Shown here one piece after another: positions 35,629 to 47,500 of a stretch of DNA of 64,000 nt. The position numbers were made by a program, and so were the translations under genes. The notes under the pieces were generated by a model that saw nothing but the letters and a program-made list of their open reading frames with translations, did no database searches and was not told where the DNA came from. Source of the DNA: Linyphia triangularis (Eukaryota > Arthropoda > Arachnida > Araneae > Linyphiidae); the NCBI GenBank assembly GCA_963978545.1, contig OZ021722.1:14884801-14948800 (forward strand). Direction: 5' to 3'. Each line of letters begins with the position of its first letter. The first letter of the stretch is position 1.

Positions 35629-36783
35629 TTCATCAGTTAAAGAGTATGAAACCTTTTAAAGCTCCTGGACCTGACAATATTTATCCAAAAGTCCTTACTG
35701 AGTGTGCCGAGGAGTTAAGGGATGTGTTGTTGTATATATTCGAATGTTCTTATAGTTCGGGTACAGTACCATTAGATTGGAAGTTAGCTAACATTACTCC
35801 ACTGTTTAAAAAGGGATTCAAAAGTGATGCAGGAAATTATAGGCCAGTCAGTTTGACATCTGTTATCTGTAAAATGTTTGAAACAATTCTAAAAAATTAC
35901 ATGATGGAATTTTTGGAGACTAGTGACTTACTTTTAAGTAAACAGTATGGATTTAGAAAGGAAAAATCTTGTGCGACTAATCTTTTACATTTTTACGATG
36001 ATGTTACTACGGAATTCGGTCTATATAGTCTATATTGATTTCCAAAATGCATTCGATAAAGTCCCGCATGAAGCATTATTACATAAATTAAAGAAAATTG
36101 TATTTCATGACACTGTTTCAAGTTGGATAGGAAATTGGTTAATTGGAAGAAAGCAAAGAGTGCAAATCAAAGGTAAATACTCTCAGTGGGGAGAAGTTAA
36201 AAGTGGGGTTCCACAGGGGTCAGTTTTGGGTCCACTTCTGTTTATAATTTTTATAGATGATATAAGCAAAGGTCTCTTAGGTAAAGTCAGTTATTTTGCA
36301 GACGATTTAAAAATCATGGGACTTTCTAATTCAATAGAGCAGATAGTACAATTTCAATTAGATTTAGATAGGATTTCTGATTGGGCTATTAAATGGGGAA
36401 TGTCATTTAATATTAGCAAATGTCAGGTTTTACACATGGGGAACCAAAATCAAAATGCGTCTTACAACTTACAAGGCATTATAATAAATGATACTAACGT
36501 TGTCAGTGATCTGGGGGTGTTGATTGGTAAAGATTTTAAGATGGGGCAACAATGTAGGGCGGATAATAACAAGGCAAATAGGATGTTAGGTAATATAAAA
36601 AAAAAAGTATTTTATCTAGAATTAGGGATATCATACTACCATTGTATAGAGGTTTAGTTAGGCCGCATCTTGAGTATGCAGTACAGTTTTGGTCACCTTA
36701 TTTAAAAAAGGACATTGATTTACTAGAAAAAGTTCAACTCAGAGCAACAAAAATAATTCAAGGTACTTCGGGCATGGCATATG
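35589..36783 (+). pseudogene. LINE reverse transcriptase, frameshifted
   Basis: RT blocks in order: APGPDNI, NYRPVSLTSV, KQYGFRKEKSC, frame break near 36010, YIDFQNAFDKVPHEAL, SGVPQGSVLGPLLF and the catalytic YFADDLK. A frame break follows in the A-run near 36600, then [20 protein letters not shown] and [14 protein letters not shown] at the insertion point. A stretch before YIDF is shortened. Confidence 0.9.
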
Positions 36784-38185
36784 CAGGGGTCGCAGACGTC
36801 CTATATTTTTTAAAAAATCGGAAAAAACGTCCTATATATCCTATATTTCTACTTTGATTCGACCTATATTTTCTTCGAATTCGTAATAAAGGCGCCGTTT
36901 GTTGTGATTTTTTATATTTCGGATTCTTTGTCGCGATCTTAAAGTAAAAGAGACATGAGCAATGTTTGCAAGCTGTTGCGTCTTATTTCTTGTAACGTCA
37001 CGTACTGCACAACCTACAACTCAACTCAATTCAACTGGACCGCGAGATTTGTGAAGTGTAAACATGGAAATTTTTTCATAGCGCGCGGGCTTGAATTTCT
37101 GATCTGTTTTCTCCCTCAATGTAGTAATTAATTGGTAATAATGCAGCAAGATAGCGAAAAAGAAAGATATCCAGAAACTAAACTCTGCCTCGGGAACAAC
37201 GGATATAAAAAAACTTGCAGGACTGAAAAAACGACATTTCGAATGCACAGTCAGTAATTGATGTCAGGAAACAAAAGGGTTAAAGTTTACTGTTCGGTGT
37301 CGAATAGCGATATTTTCAAAAAAGTCACTAACATTGAAAATGACGTCAAAACGTTATGTTGTCCAAGTGCAGGAAAACCAAGTCAACGGGTTGCCACATT
37401 CGGCGCTAAATCGTCCACTTTTCGCCTTCAATCTATCCGACACCAAATAGTAAATCTGAACCAAAAAGACTGAAAAGCTAACAAGGATTAAGATTAACTG
37501 TACGGTCACCCTTGGCGACTTTTTGAAAGTTGGCAATTCGACGCCGAATGTGTTTTGACGTCATTTTGGATTTGGCGGCACAGCCTTTTGATGTCATTTA
37601 CAATTTGGCGACTTTTTTTTTTTTTTAAATTCGCCAAAGGGGACCGTACAGTTGATCTTAACCCAAACAGGAAATAGGGATAAAAAGAAAATACTTAAAA
37701 GAAATTGGGGCAGTTCTAAGCATTTATAGATGCTGGTTACTCAAGATTGCAAATAATGTAATTAATAAAACTTATTTATTGATGAATACTAAGGATGTGT
37801 GTGTGTGGAATATTGAGGTGATAACGAATAAAGGATGATATATTCAGGATCAGGCGATTCTTTTTTTAATGGCGTGTTTTCTAGTCTCTTAAATTAAGTA
37901 TAACGAGTTTTAAAGGGAGACAGTTATTTTCTAAGTACTTAATTATAGATATTCCTCTCTTAAAAAGGATAATTTATGTTAATTGGTACTGTGTGAAAGT
38001 CCTCCTAAGTTCGTCTTATATGTTCATTTCAATGACGTTTCATTTAAAGTTTTAATTAATGAAATATGTAACGAGTTAATTTTAAAGTTCAGTAGAGACT
38101 GTGTGCCGTTATTTGATATTTTATATTGTCCTATATTTTTTTTGTAAAAATCCTATAAATTTTTATTTTGTCACTTTGACCCCTG
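36784..38185. mobile_element. TIR element, 1402 bp, inserted in the LINE (hAT-like ends)
   Basis: The ends CAGGGGTC and GACCCCTG are inverted repeats, and CATATG lies on both outer sides (36778-36783 and 38186-38191). Joining the flanks restores the LINE protein register, which proves an insertion. CAGGGG ends recall hAT elements, but hAT makes 8-bp duplications and only 6 bp match here. No transposase frame is present. Confidence 0.75.
37488..37661. mobile_element. TTAA-bounded MITE nested in the TIR element
   Basis: TTAAGATTAACTGTACGG at the left pairs with CCGTACAGTTGATCTTAA at the right; the arms run for about 31 bp to CTTGGCGA/TCGCCAAAG. If TTAA is the target site it would be a piggyBac-type insertion, although the ends lack the usual CCC. 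Confidence 0.65.
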
Positions 38186-38191
38186 CATATG

Positions 38192-38504
38192 AGGATAGAT
38201 TGAAAAATAAATAAACATGTATACACTGCAGGAAAGAAGGGCAAGAGGGGATTTGATCCAGTTATTTAAATTTATTGCACATGGTGAAATTAAGGGTTTA
38301 GAATTTGTCACCGACAATAGGACGCGAGGAAATGGGTGCAAATTGTTCAAATCTCAATTTAATAGGGAAGGGCGAAAACACTATTTTTACAATAGGATTA
38401 TCAACGATTGGAATGATTTGCCAGCAAATGTTGTAAATTCAGAGAGCGTAAGGAGTTTTAAGAAACGGTTAGATATGCACTGGGGGATCATCAATAGGCA
38501 ATAA
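38192..38504 (+). pseudogene. LINE reverse transcriptase C-terminal tail
   Basis: Continues the protein after the insertion (EDRLK, frame change near 38205, MYTLQERRARGDLIQLFKF, then NRIINDWNDLPANVV) and stops at 38502-38504. The 3' UTR to about 38975 holds repeats of CTGTAACTATTGTAT. Confidence 0.85.
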
Positions 38505-39023
38505 TTGGATTACACTGGCTAGGTAAGCAACTTATATTTTGTACATATTTAATATAGGTTATTTTGTTTGGTTACTTATGTTCGCGTACTGTTGGTTTTT
38601 ATAAAATTTGTCAGCTTGCATAATGTATTGCATTTTTCCAGTATTATGTATATTTTATTGTATTGAATATTCCTGTAACTATTGTATATTGTGTCAGCTT
38701 GTATATATTGCTATCATTATATATTGCATTTTTCCAGTATGATTGTCAAACGTTGTGTCAACTTTGTATATTGCATTGTATTATGTACATTGTATTGTAT
38801 TACGTATATTGTATAATCCTGTAACTATTGTATGTGCATGATCCTGTAACTAAGCTGTATTGTATGTATGATAGTGTAACTATAGTATGCAAATTATTTT
38901 CTATTTCTATATACGTGTATATATATATTTACTCGACCAACCCTGTTGTTGGTCTTAAAATTTGTATTTGTAAAAAAGGTTTTTGTTTATGTTTAAGGAT
39001 GGCAACAATAACCACTATTTCAA

Positions 39024-39392
39024 CAGGGTTTCCACTTAAATCACAGAATGAAAATCAATGACTTTGAAGGACCTAATTAACGTTTTTAAGGACCTTTGAA
39101 AATTTGTTTTCAGGCTTCATGTCTATATATAAATTTTTAATAAAGTATATTTTACCAATAACGTTACTAGTTAGTGCATGTGTAATACAAATATGTCAGA
39201 GATTTCCGATATGGTGTGGATAAGTGGCGGTCACGTGGGGATAGAAAGTCTAAATTGGATTTTTATAAAGTTTGCAGTTGGGCACACAACATCCACAAAA
39301 TTTAAGGACCTCTAAGCATTTTCAAGGACTTTTAAGCACCTCTAAGCATTTTCAAGGCCTTGAAAGCACTTTTAATGACCGTGGGAACCCTG
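39024..39392. mobile_element. Short TIR element, 369 bp
   Basis: The ends CAGGGTTTCCAC and GTGGGAACCCTG are imperfect inverted repeats, flanked by TTCAA at 39019-39023 and 39393-39397. The interior repeats AAGGACCT and CATTTTCAAGG phrases. The 5-bp duplication does not fit hAT (8 bp), so the superfamily is left open. Confidence 0.7.
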
Positions 39393-39397
39393 TTCAA

Positions 39398-40199
39398 TAG
39401 CCACAAAATTACATGGGTTCACTTAAACTCTGAAACCGTCCCATTAAAAGTAATGAGACAACAACATACACCATTTTTATTCTTGGTGAATCATACAGTG
39501 TTTCGTAAATCATCAGAAAACAAGCTATTTGAGAACAACTTAAGCATTATCTTACTACCAAACTACTATATTTAAGCATTGGCAGTAGAATTCAACACAA
39601 CTTGGCATTCCTGCCAACTTCTTGCTGGATTCATAATCATGAAAACGTTTATTGGAAATGTTAAGCTTCCTGGAAATGTTTATTTGAAATGTTAAGCTTC
39701 CTGGAAATGTTTATTTGAACCAACAGGCTGCTTTTGTTTTTCTTAAAAACATGTCTTCAACAACCAGCCTCAGCAGATGCTTCTATTAGCCGATTCTTTA
39801 ATCTTGAAAACTCCAACTTTAAATTATGTACTTGAAAAAGTGACACTCTTAAAAAACTAATGTATATATTATTTAATCATGTATACAAGTTTCCTCTTGG
39901 TAACAAAATTTTATGTTAGATTTATACCCAACGCTTTTAAAAACATCAATTTTATACAAAACTGTGACAAGATCACAGAGTAATAGTCCATCCCCTATTA
40001 AAGCTTATCATTTGTGTTTAAAGTAAACAGAATTATTTGATAAATGAATTTAGATCAAATGGATACAATTTGTGCAATTTTTAAGAATTATTTTAATTGT
40101 CTACATAGTATAAATACTGGAGAGAGACATTGTTTTTAAATTCTATATATTAACTTTGATTTGGGTGTATGTGGGTGTTCTGGTTTGTGCCTGCCGGGC
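39398..40199. other. Intergenic, nothing recognised
   Basis: A short direct repeat (TGGAAATGTTTATTTGAA) occurs near 39650-39720. No gene. Confidence 0.45.
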
Positions 40200-40860
40200 A
40201 AATCTGCTGAGGCCTAATTAATGCACTTGTCGAAATCGAATCAGGCTGAAACTTGGCATAGAATCAATGTTGATGACAATGTATTCTATCAAATTTTGGG
40301 GGCATCACATCCACAAAAAAGCCGCTTCTATACACGCTTGTATTTTAGGATCACTAATAAACCAACTTGCCATCATCCAATCACAATGAAAATTGACAGA
40401 TTAGATGCCGATAAGGTTGGATTATATCAAGTTTTGGGGAATGTTAGTGTCACTAAAAGGCCTCTTTTACACATGCTTTGATTGACACTTGCAATTACTA
40501 ATATACTTATTTCCGGTCATCCAATCGAACTGAAATTTGGCTGGAACACTCGTGGTCGATGACAATGTTTTCTATTAAGTTTTGGAACTGTCATGCGAAG
40601 ACAGCTTCTACAGCAAGACTCATTGGCTTTTACTCACATTTTATTATTCAGATATCAAGTTGAATTTAAACATGTTCAATTTAGAGATATTTAATGACTG
40701 AAACCTTCCCCTATTAAAGTTGACGAGGCAAAATCTTCCGACAACTAATAAACCCACTTTCCGTCATCCCACCGAGATGAATCTTAGCCAAATAAACTCC
40801 TTGAGGATGACAACGTATCCAATCAAGCTTTGAAGGCAAAAACGAAGTTAGTTAATCTTT
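40200..40860. repeat. Degenerate ~145 bp tandem repeat
   Basis: Related blocks begin near 40228, 40372, 40517 and 40763: (C)ATCCAATC..CTGAAA.TTGGC, then GATGACAATGT and CTAT.AA.TTTTGG. The spacing of the first three is 145 bp. The 86-codon frame at 40221-40481 is an effect of the repeat. Confidence 0.65.
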
Positions 40861-42924
40861 TATGCTTAGTTGTCAAACACTAGGAAACCTCGATTTGAGC
40901 TCAAGAAGTTGCAATTGCAACTAAGTGTCTATTTCCTGTTTTAAGGCACTGGACTAATAACTAATGACTTAAGTATTGAGAAGGCTTAAGGCTTTGAGAA
41001 GGCTTAATAACTAATGACTTAAGTATTGAGAAGGACTAATATAATGACTTAAGTATAAGATTTTGAGAGGGGCAGAAAATAAGAAGAAAAAAAATAATAA
41101 TAATATAGTAAAAATTTAATTTTTTTAATGAAATTTTGATTGCAACAAAGACTGGCTCCAAGCACTTCGCTCCATTGCTCGAACAGAACTGAACAGTTGT
41201 AAACTTTGTTTCATCTTAACTTGGCAGTACTGGTAATGCAACATTACTCTTACAATACCAATGTCGGGAGCGTCAGAGAAGCAAAGTTTATCAAAATTCA
41301 AATTAGTGAAAATCTACCTGAGGTCTACTCTTTCACAAGAAAGGTTATCAAATAAAACTTTTATAGTAATTTAAAAAAAAAAAAAAAGGTCCTATTTTCT
41401 ATCCGACAAAACTATAGCTTTTCACACAAGTATAGTACAGCATAGCATGCTATTATTGAAGTTCGAAAAAGTCAGTTAAGAGAATTAGTAATAGAAGTCC
41501 TTTTAAAAAACCCAAAAACCATGAAAATGTACTTAATACTTTAATCTTTATTACTACTTATTAGTTTCAGTTTTTATTTTCTTTAAAATTCCAACTTCAG
41601 GTATCAAGTTCCAGTAACACTTACAATGAGATTGATTGCAATAAATTCAATATTCCACCACCCAACAATCAGATAAAATTTAAAAAAAGCATTCTGCTAG
41701 TCAAAAGTATTGTTCTTTTAACATTCTAATATCTATAACTTTGTACAATAAACTAATGAAAAAATACAAATGAATCAATGGTTAAGTTAAAACCAATTAA
41801 AATCAGTGGCTGCTAGTAGGGTACACCCAGGTTGCATTTAAACTATTAGTTTAAAATTAAAATGTATTATTTGCTAGTCAACTTTGAATTACAAATTTTC
41901 TTAAATGTAGATTAGAATTGCATATGAAGATGGAATTTCTAGGGAAAGTAAAAGACCTTCCATAACCTCCTGAGAACAGCAACTGTTTGAAACATGATTT
42001 AAAACTAGTTTTTATGTATATTATTCTTTTGGGTCTATGTACCATACTTTTAAAGTTATTGGGTTTCAACTATAAAGGTGGGACAAAAAAGGACTATCTC
42101 CTTAAGCTTGCAAAAATTCTGAAATTTAATCATAAAAGGCTGCAAAACCATTTCGTGAGGACGTGATACATAAAAACATTTTACAGTTAGTGCAAAAACA
42201 ATTTGTTCGCGCTGAACATCCAGACATCCGACAACATGAGGAAAAAGTCTTAGTATCCATTGCTGGTATGTGCTTCGCACCAACTTTTTGTGACGCCTCT
42301 AAGCAGAGGAGCTGCTTTTTGCATCAAAAAAGATTACTATATTGTGTCTGAAAGATAAAATAAAGTTTATTTTCACATTACAATGAGGAAAGTGCAATGT
42401 GTTTTTATTTTAAAAAAAAACACCTTAAATTTTCAAAATTCAGTGCCCTTAAGGCGGCAGAAGATATTAACGTACAATTCTAAATTTTTTTTACAAGTGT
42501 TGTTGTTAAAAAACAATTTTTAAGCATTACCGCAAAATGATCAACGAAATACTTGACTATATATTAATTTTTGAATTTTATGTATTAGTCCAATTTTCAC
42601 CCATTGAGGGAACACATGGTTTGTACACTTGAAGGAGAAAAAAATTCAAGGACTTTTTATGCACTTTTCAAGGACGGCGTTATCAATAAACATACATTAA
42701 AAAATTAGCAATTTTTTATTGGTAAACGGTACATGCTCAAATCGAGTATATAGAGAAAAAAATGGTTTTTAGATTTTACCTAAAAGAAAATTTAAAGGTT
42801 ACAATAGAAAAAACCTTCCAATATATCAGACTCAGTACTATTTCCCATAAAAACAGAAGTAAAGTAGCTAGTACTAACCAAGGTACTCACTTGGTAATTA
42901 AGCCAATATCGTATGTGAACATCC
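40861..42924. other. Intergenic, no gene recognised
   Basis: A short tandem (AATAACTAATGACTTAAGTA) sits at about 40957-41060 and an A-run at 41373-41386. A 62-codon frame at 42163-42351 shows no domain that I know. Satellite starts at about 42925. Confidence 0.45.
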
Positions 42925-44016
42925 ATTTAAAGCTCATATATAGGAGAATCTCCAATTCCAATTTTATAACATTCACTAAATAAGAAGTGTGTCTAAAGTT
43001 GGTCCAAAAAGTTGGTCCAAAAAGCAATTTTCACGAAAATACAATTCCCTCATTGAAAACACATGGCGGACTATTCACTGAATTATTGTTCAAAGAGTAA
43101 AATTTTCAAAATTTTTTCCCGTTTGTGATATTGAAGCTTATATATAGGAGAATCTCTAATTCCAATTTTATAACACTCACTAAATAAGAAGTGGGTCTAA
43201 AGTTGGTCCAAAAAGTACAATTTTCTCAAAAGTAAAATTCCCCCATTGAAAACACATGGCGGACTATTCAATGAACTATTGTTCAAAAAGTAAAATTTTC
43301 AAAATTTTTTCTCTTTTGTTATATTGAAGCTCATATATAAGAGAATCTCCAATTCCAATTTTATAACATTCACTAAATAAGAAGTGTGTCTAAAGTTGGT
43401 CCAAAAAGCAATTTTCACGAAAATACAATTCCCTCATTGAAAACACATGGCGGACTATTCAATGAATTATTGTTCAAAAAGTAAAATATTTTAACGTTGG
43501 TGATATTGAAGCTTATATATACGAGAATCTCTAATTCCAATTTTATAACACTCACTAAATAAGAAGTGTGTCTAAAGTTGGTCCAAAAAGGGATATTTTC
43601 TCAAAAGTAAAATTCCCCGATTGAAAACACATTGCAGACTATTCAATGAATTATTGTTCAAAAAGTAAAATTTTTAAATTTTTTTTTCTCTTTTGTTATA
43701 TTGATGATCATACATAGGAGAATCTCCAATTTGAATTTTATAACATTCACTAAATAAGAAGTGGGCCGAAACTTGGTCCAAAAAGTGCAATTTTCTCAAA
43801 AATAAAATTCCCCCATTGAATACACATGGCGGACTATTCAATGAATTATTGTTCAAAAAAAAAAATTTTCAAAATTTTTTCAAGTTTGTGATATTGAAGA
43901 TTATATATAGGAGAATCTCTAATTCCAATTTTATATTTATAACACTCACTAAATAAGAAGTGGGTCTAAAGTTGGTCCTAAAAGTGCAATTTTCTCAAAA
44001 GTAAAATTCCTCCATT
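42925..44016. repeat. Satellite array, left part (~190 bp unit)
   Basis: About six units with the phrase TATATAGGAGAATCTCCAAT, CACTCACTAAATAAGAAGTG, GGTCTAAAGTTGGTCC and AACACATGGCGGACTATTCA. It is cut at 44016 by the palindromic element and resumes at 50487. Confidence 0.9.
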
Positions 44017-44084
44017 AGTAGTAGAGGGGGGTACTGGGCGAATACAATGGAGGGGGCGTGTCCACCTGTCAATCAAACTCTGCT

Positions 44085-44400
44085 CTCGGACGAGGGGTTG
44101 GGGAGTGACGTCATGGTCACGTGTTCTTAGACAAGGGGTTGGGGAGTGACGTCATGGTCACGTGTTCTTAGGCAAAGGGTTGAGGAGGTGATGTCATCCA
44201 AGATGGCGCCTTGTGGCAATACTTGTGTTTTACCTCCTCGAACTTGTTTTCCGGGGAACATGTCGGGGCTGAACGATTCCTTAACCCCTATTGGTCGATT
44301 ATTCATGACGTGAATTTGGTTCGTACCCCCGATTGGTACTGACCTCATGACATCACGCTACAGGACTCTGATTGGCTAAAGATTAGTAAGAGTATATGGT
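44085..44400 (+). promoter_or_regulatory. Promoter-like module, outer left arm
   Basis: Two 41-bp repeats each hold TGACGTCA (44106-44113, 44147-44154) and CACGTG (44118-44123, 44159-44164). Then come three ATTGG boxes (inverted CCAAT) at 44290, 44332 and 44371, and a TATATGG box at 44393. The order CRE/E-box, CCAAT x3, TATA, then first exon is typical of a Pol II promoter. Function is inferred. Confidence 0.65.
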
Positions 44401-44537
44401 ATCGAACTCACGTTATTGCCCTGACATTTATTGAAACCATTTTCATTTCGAGTGTTGTTAAGCAAGTTAGTGCACCAATTCAGCTTAGTGAAATTTTCAA
44501 GTTTTCCCTCCTGATTTTTGTATGCCATCTACTGAAA

Positions 44538-47500
44538 ATGAAGAGGTCATATTCTGAAGTAAGTGTATTATATTATTTTATTCCATTTTAATTCATATTT
44601 TGTTTCTATATTATTTGTTTCTACACATTTTATTACTGATATGATGATTTAATTTAAGTAAATCTAATTTCTTGAAAGTAATATTTTCAGTGTTAAGAAA
44701 TTTTAGTTAATGCACATGCACGTGTTTATCGAGAATTCGTTTTATTGCATTTTATTTCATGTTTTCTTTCTATGTTTTTTATTCCTGCATTTAATTTAAT
44801 CTATGTGGTTTTATTCTAAAAGTAATTTCTGGAAAAATAATATTTCCAGTGTTAATAAATTTGAGTTAAAAGTAACATGCACATGTTTATCGAAAATTAG
44901 TTTTATTCCATTTTAATGCATATTTTGTTTCTATATTTTTTATTTCTACATTTTTTATTATTGCTATGATGATTTAATTTAAGTAAATCTAATTTCTTGA
45001 AAGTAATATTTTCAGTGTTAAGAAATTTTAGTTAATGCACATGCACGTGTTTATCGAGAATTCGTTTTATTGCATTTTATTTCATGTTTTCTTTCTATGT
45101 TTTTTATTCCTGCATTTAATTTAATCTATGTGGTTTTATTCTAAAACTAATTTCTTGAAAAATAATATTTCCAGTGTTAATAAATTTGAGTTAAAAGTAA
45201 CATGCACATGTTTATCGAAAATTAGTTTTATTCCATTTTAATGCATATTTTGTTTCTATATTTTTTATTTCTACATTTTTTTATTATTGCTATGATGATT
45301 TAATTTAAGTAAATCTAATTTCTTGAAAGTAATATTTTCAGTGGGGTACTGGGCGAATACAATGGAGGGGGCGTGTCCACCTGTCAATCAAACTCTGCTC
45401 TTGGACGAGGGGTTGGGGAGTGACGTCATGGTCACGTGTTCTTAGGCAAGGGGTTGAGGAGGTGATGTCATCCAAGATGGCGCCTTGTGGCAATACTTGT
45501 GTTTTACCTGCTCGAACTTGTTTTCCGGGGAACATGTCGGGGCTGAACGATTCCTTACCCCCTATTGGTCGATTATTCATGACGTGAAACTGGTTCGTAC
45601 CCCCGATTGGTACTGACCTCATGACATCACGCTACAGGACTCTGATTGGCTAAAGATTAGTAGGAGTATATGGTATCGAACTCACGTTATTGCCCTGACA
45701 TTTATTGAAACCATTTTCATTTCGAGTGTTGTTAAGCAAGTTAGTGCACCAATTCAGCTTAGTGAAATTTTCAAGTTTTCCCTCCTGATTTTTGTATGCC
45801 ATCTACTGAAAATGAGGAGGTCATATTCTGAAGTAAGTGTATTATATTATTTTATTCCATTTTAATTCATATTTTGTTTCTATATTTTTTGTTTCTACAT
45901 ATTTTATTATTGCTATGATGATTTAATTTAAGTAAATCTAATTTCTTGAAAGTAATATTTTCAGTGTTAAGAAATTTTAGTTAATGCACATGCACGTGTT
46001 TATCGAGAATTCGTTTTATTGCATTTTATTTCATGTTTTCTTTCTATGTTTTTTTATTCCTGCATTTAATTTAAGCTATGTGGTTTTATTCTAAAACTAA
46101 TTTCTTGAAAAATAATATTTCCAGTGTTAATAAATTTGAGTTAAAAGTAACATGCACATGTTTATCGAAAATTAGTTTTATTCCATTTTAATGCATATTT
46201 TGTTTCTATATTTTTTATTTCTACATTTTTTTATTATTGCTATGATTTAATTTAAGTAAATCTAATTTCTTGAAAGTAATATTTTCAGTGTTAATAAATT
46301 CGAGTTAAAAATAACATGTACGCGTGTTTATCGAAAATTAGTTTTATTCTATTTTTATTTATGTTTTTATTTTTTATGTTATGTATTAAGTTATTGTTAT
46401 AGTAGAACTCATTTGAAAAGAGGATTCAAAATATTTTCGTGTTGTATCGATTATTTTTACATTTACAAATTTTATTTTGTTTCGCTTAATAGATTGATGT
46501 TTACCCTGAAGAATCACCAGGTTATACTGAAACAACACCCGTATATGACGGTGCAATGGGAGGAACATTTACGCGGAATCTCTATGATGGATGGGTAAAT
46601 TCATTTTTCGATACAGCTTCATTTCAAATATACAATGTATTGAGTTGCTGTTATAATGTTATAAACAATTGAAAGTCATAGATTGGGAATAATGTTCATT
46701 TTTTCATATCATAGCTTGGGAATAATGATGAGGCTAGGAGTGAAACCTCATTGATATTTGAGGAACATCCATTGGGAGATATTTCCGAAGTTTGTTTATT
46801 TGATGATGATGATGAGGTACGAAACTTACTAAAAGTTAATAATAATAATAGTAATAAAAAAAATAATATTAAAACAAGTTTAATTGTAATAAAACTTTTT
46901 TTTTTCTCTAGATAATAGGTACTTTGACTCAAGGATTTGAGGAGTGGGATGATGAAGTACTGGGTAGATTTAATGAATATGAGATGGAGTGTAATGGTGA
47001 TGACAATAGTAAGGTAAATATTGAATAATTTTATTTTAAAAATGTATTAAAAAAATATATATATGTATATAATTATACACGCATTTTAAATTTGTTTAGT
47101 TTTTATGAGAAGATAAAATGTCATTTTCCCCAGATTAATCAGAAGGGCAATGGAATAAATGAAGGTGCAGGGCCCTCTAATCATAGAATAAATGAAGGTG
47201 CAGGGCCATCTAATGCTGCAAGTGTTGGTGGAAATGGAACTACTGATTACTGGACTTCTTTAGATGTTGAAGAATCCAATGATGTAAGTTAAACGTGGTC
47301 ATCTATTACACAAGAGATAATTAATACAATATTTTTGAGAAGTCTAACTTTTGTACTGTTACTATTATATTTACATCATATCAGTTCCTTTTTCAAAAAT
47401 TAATAATTGCTAATTTTTTTTCAGTTGGATAAGGCTATTGTTCTAGTAGAGAAGGATAGAAGGGAAAACAAGAAGTATGACGCTGAGGAGATTAATTACT

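Larger units (their letters stand above)
34762..38975 (+). mobile_element. Dead non-LTR retrotransposon (LINE, CR1/Jockey-like), 5' truncated
   Basis: Fragments in order: the C-terminal part of an APE-type endonuclease, reverse transcriptase, a 1.4-kb inserted element (36784-38185), the RT tail (38192-38504) and an AT-rich 3' UTR to about 38975. It is broken by a stop at 34846, frame changes near 35585, 36010, 36600 and 38205, and the insertion. The 3' UTR and tail match the fragment in the P450 intron. Clade assignment is by motif style only. Confidence 0.88.

Noticed and set aside
42163..42351. 62-codon frame MIHKNILQLVQKQ
   Set aside because: Opposite strand also open, no recognisable family, no splice context; left uncalled.
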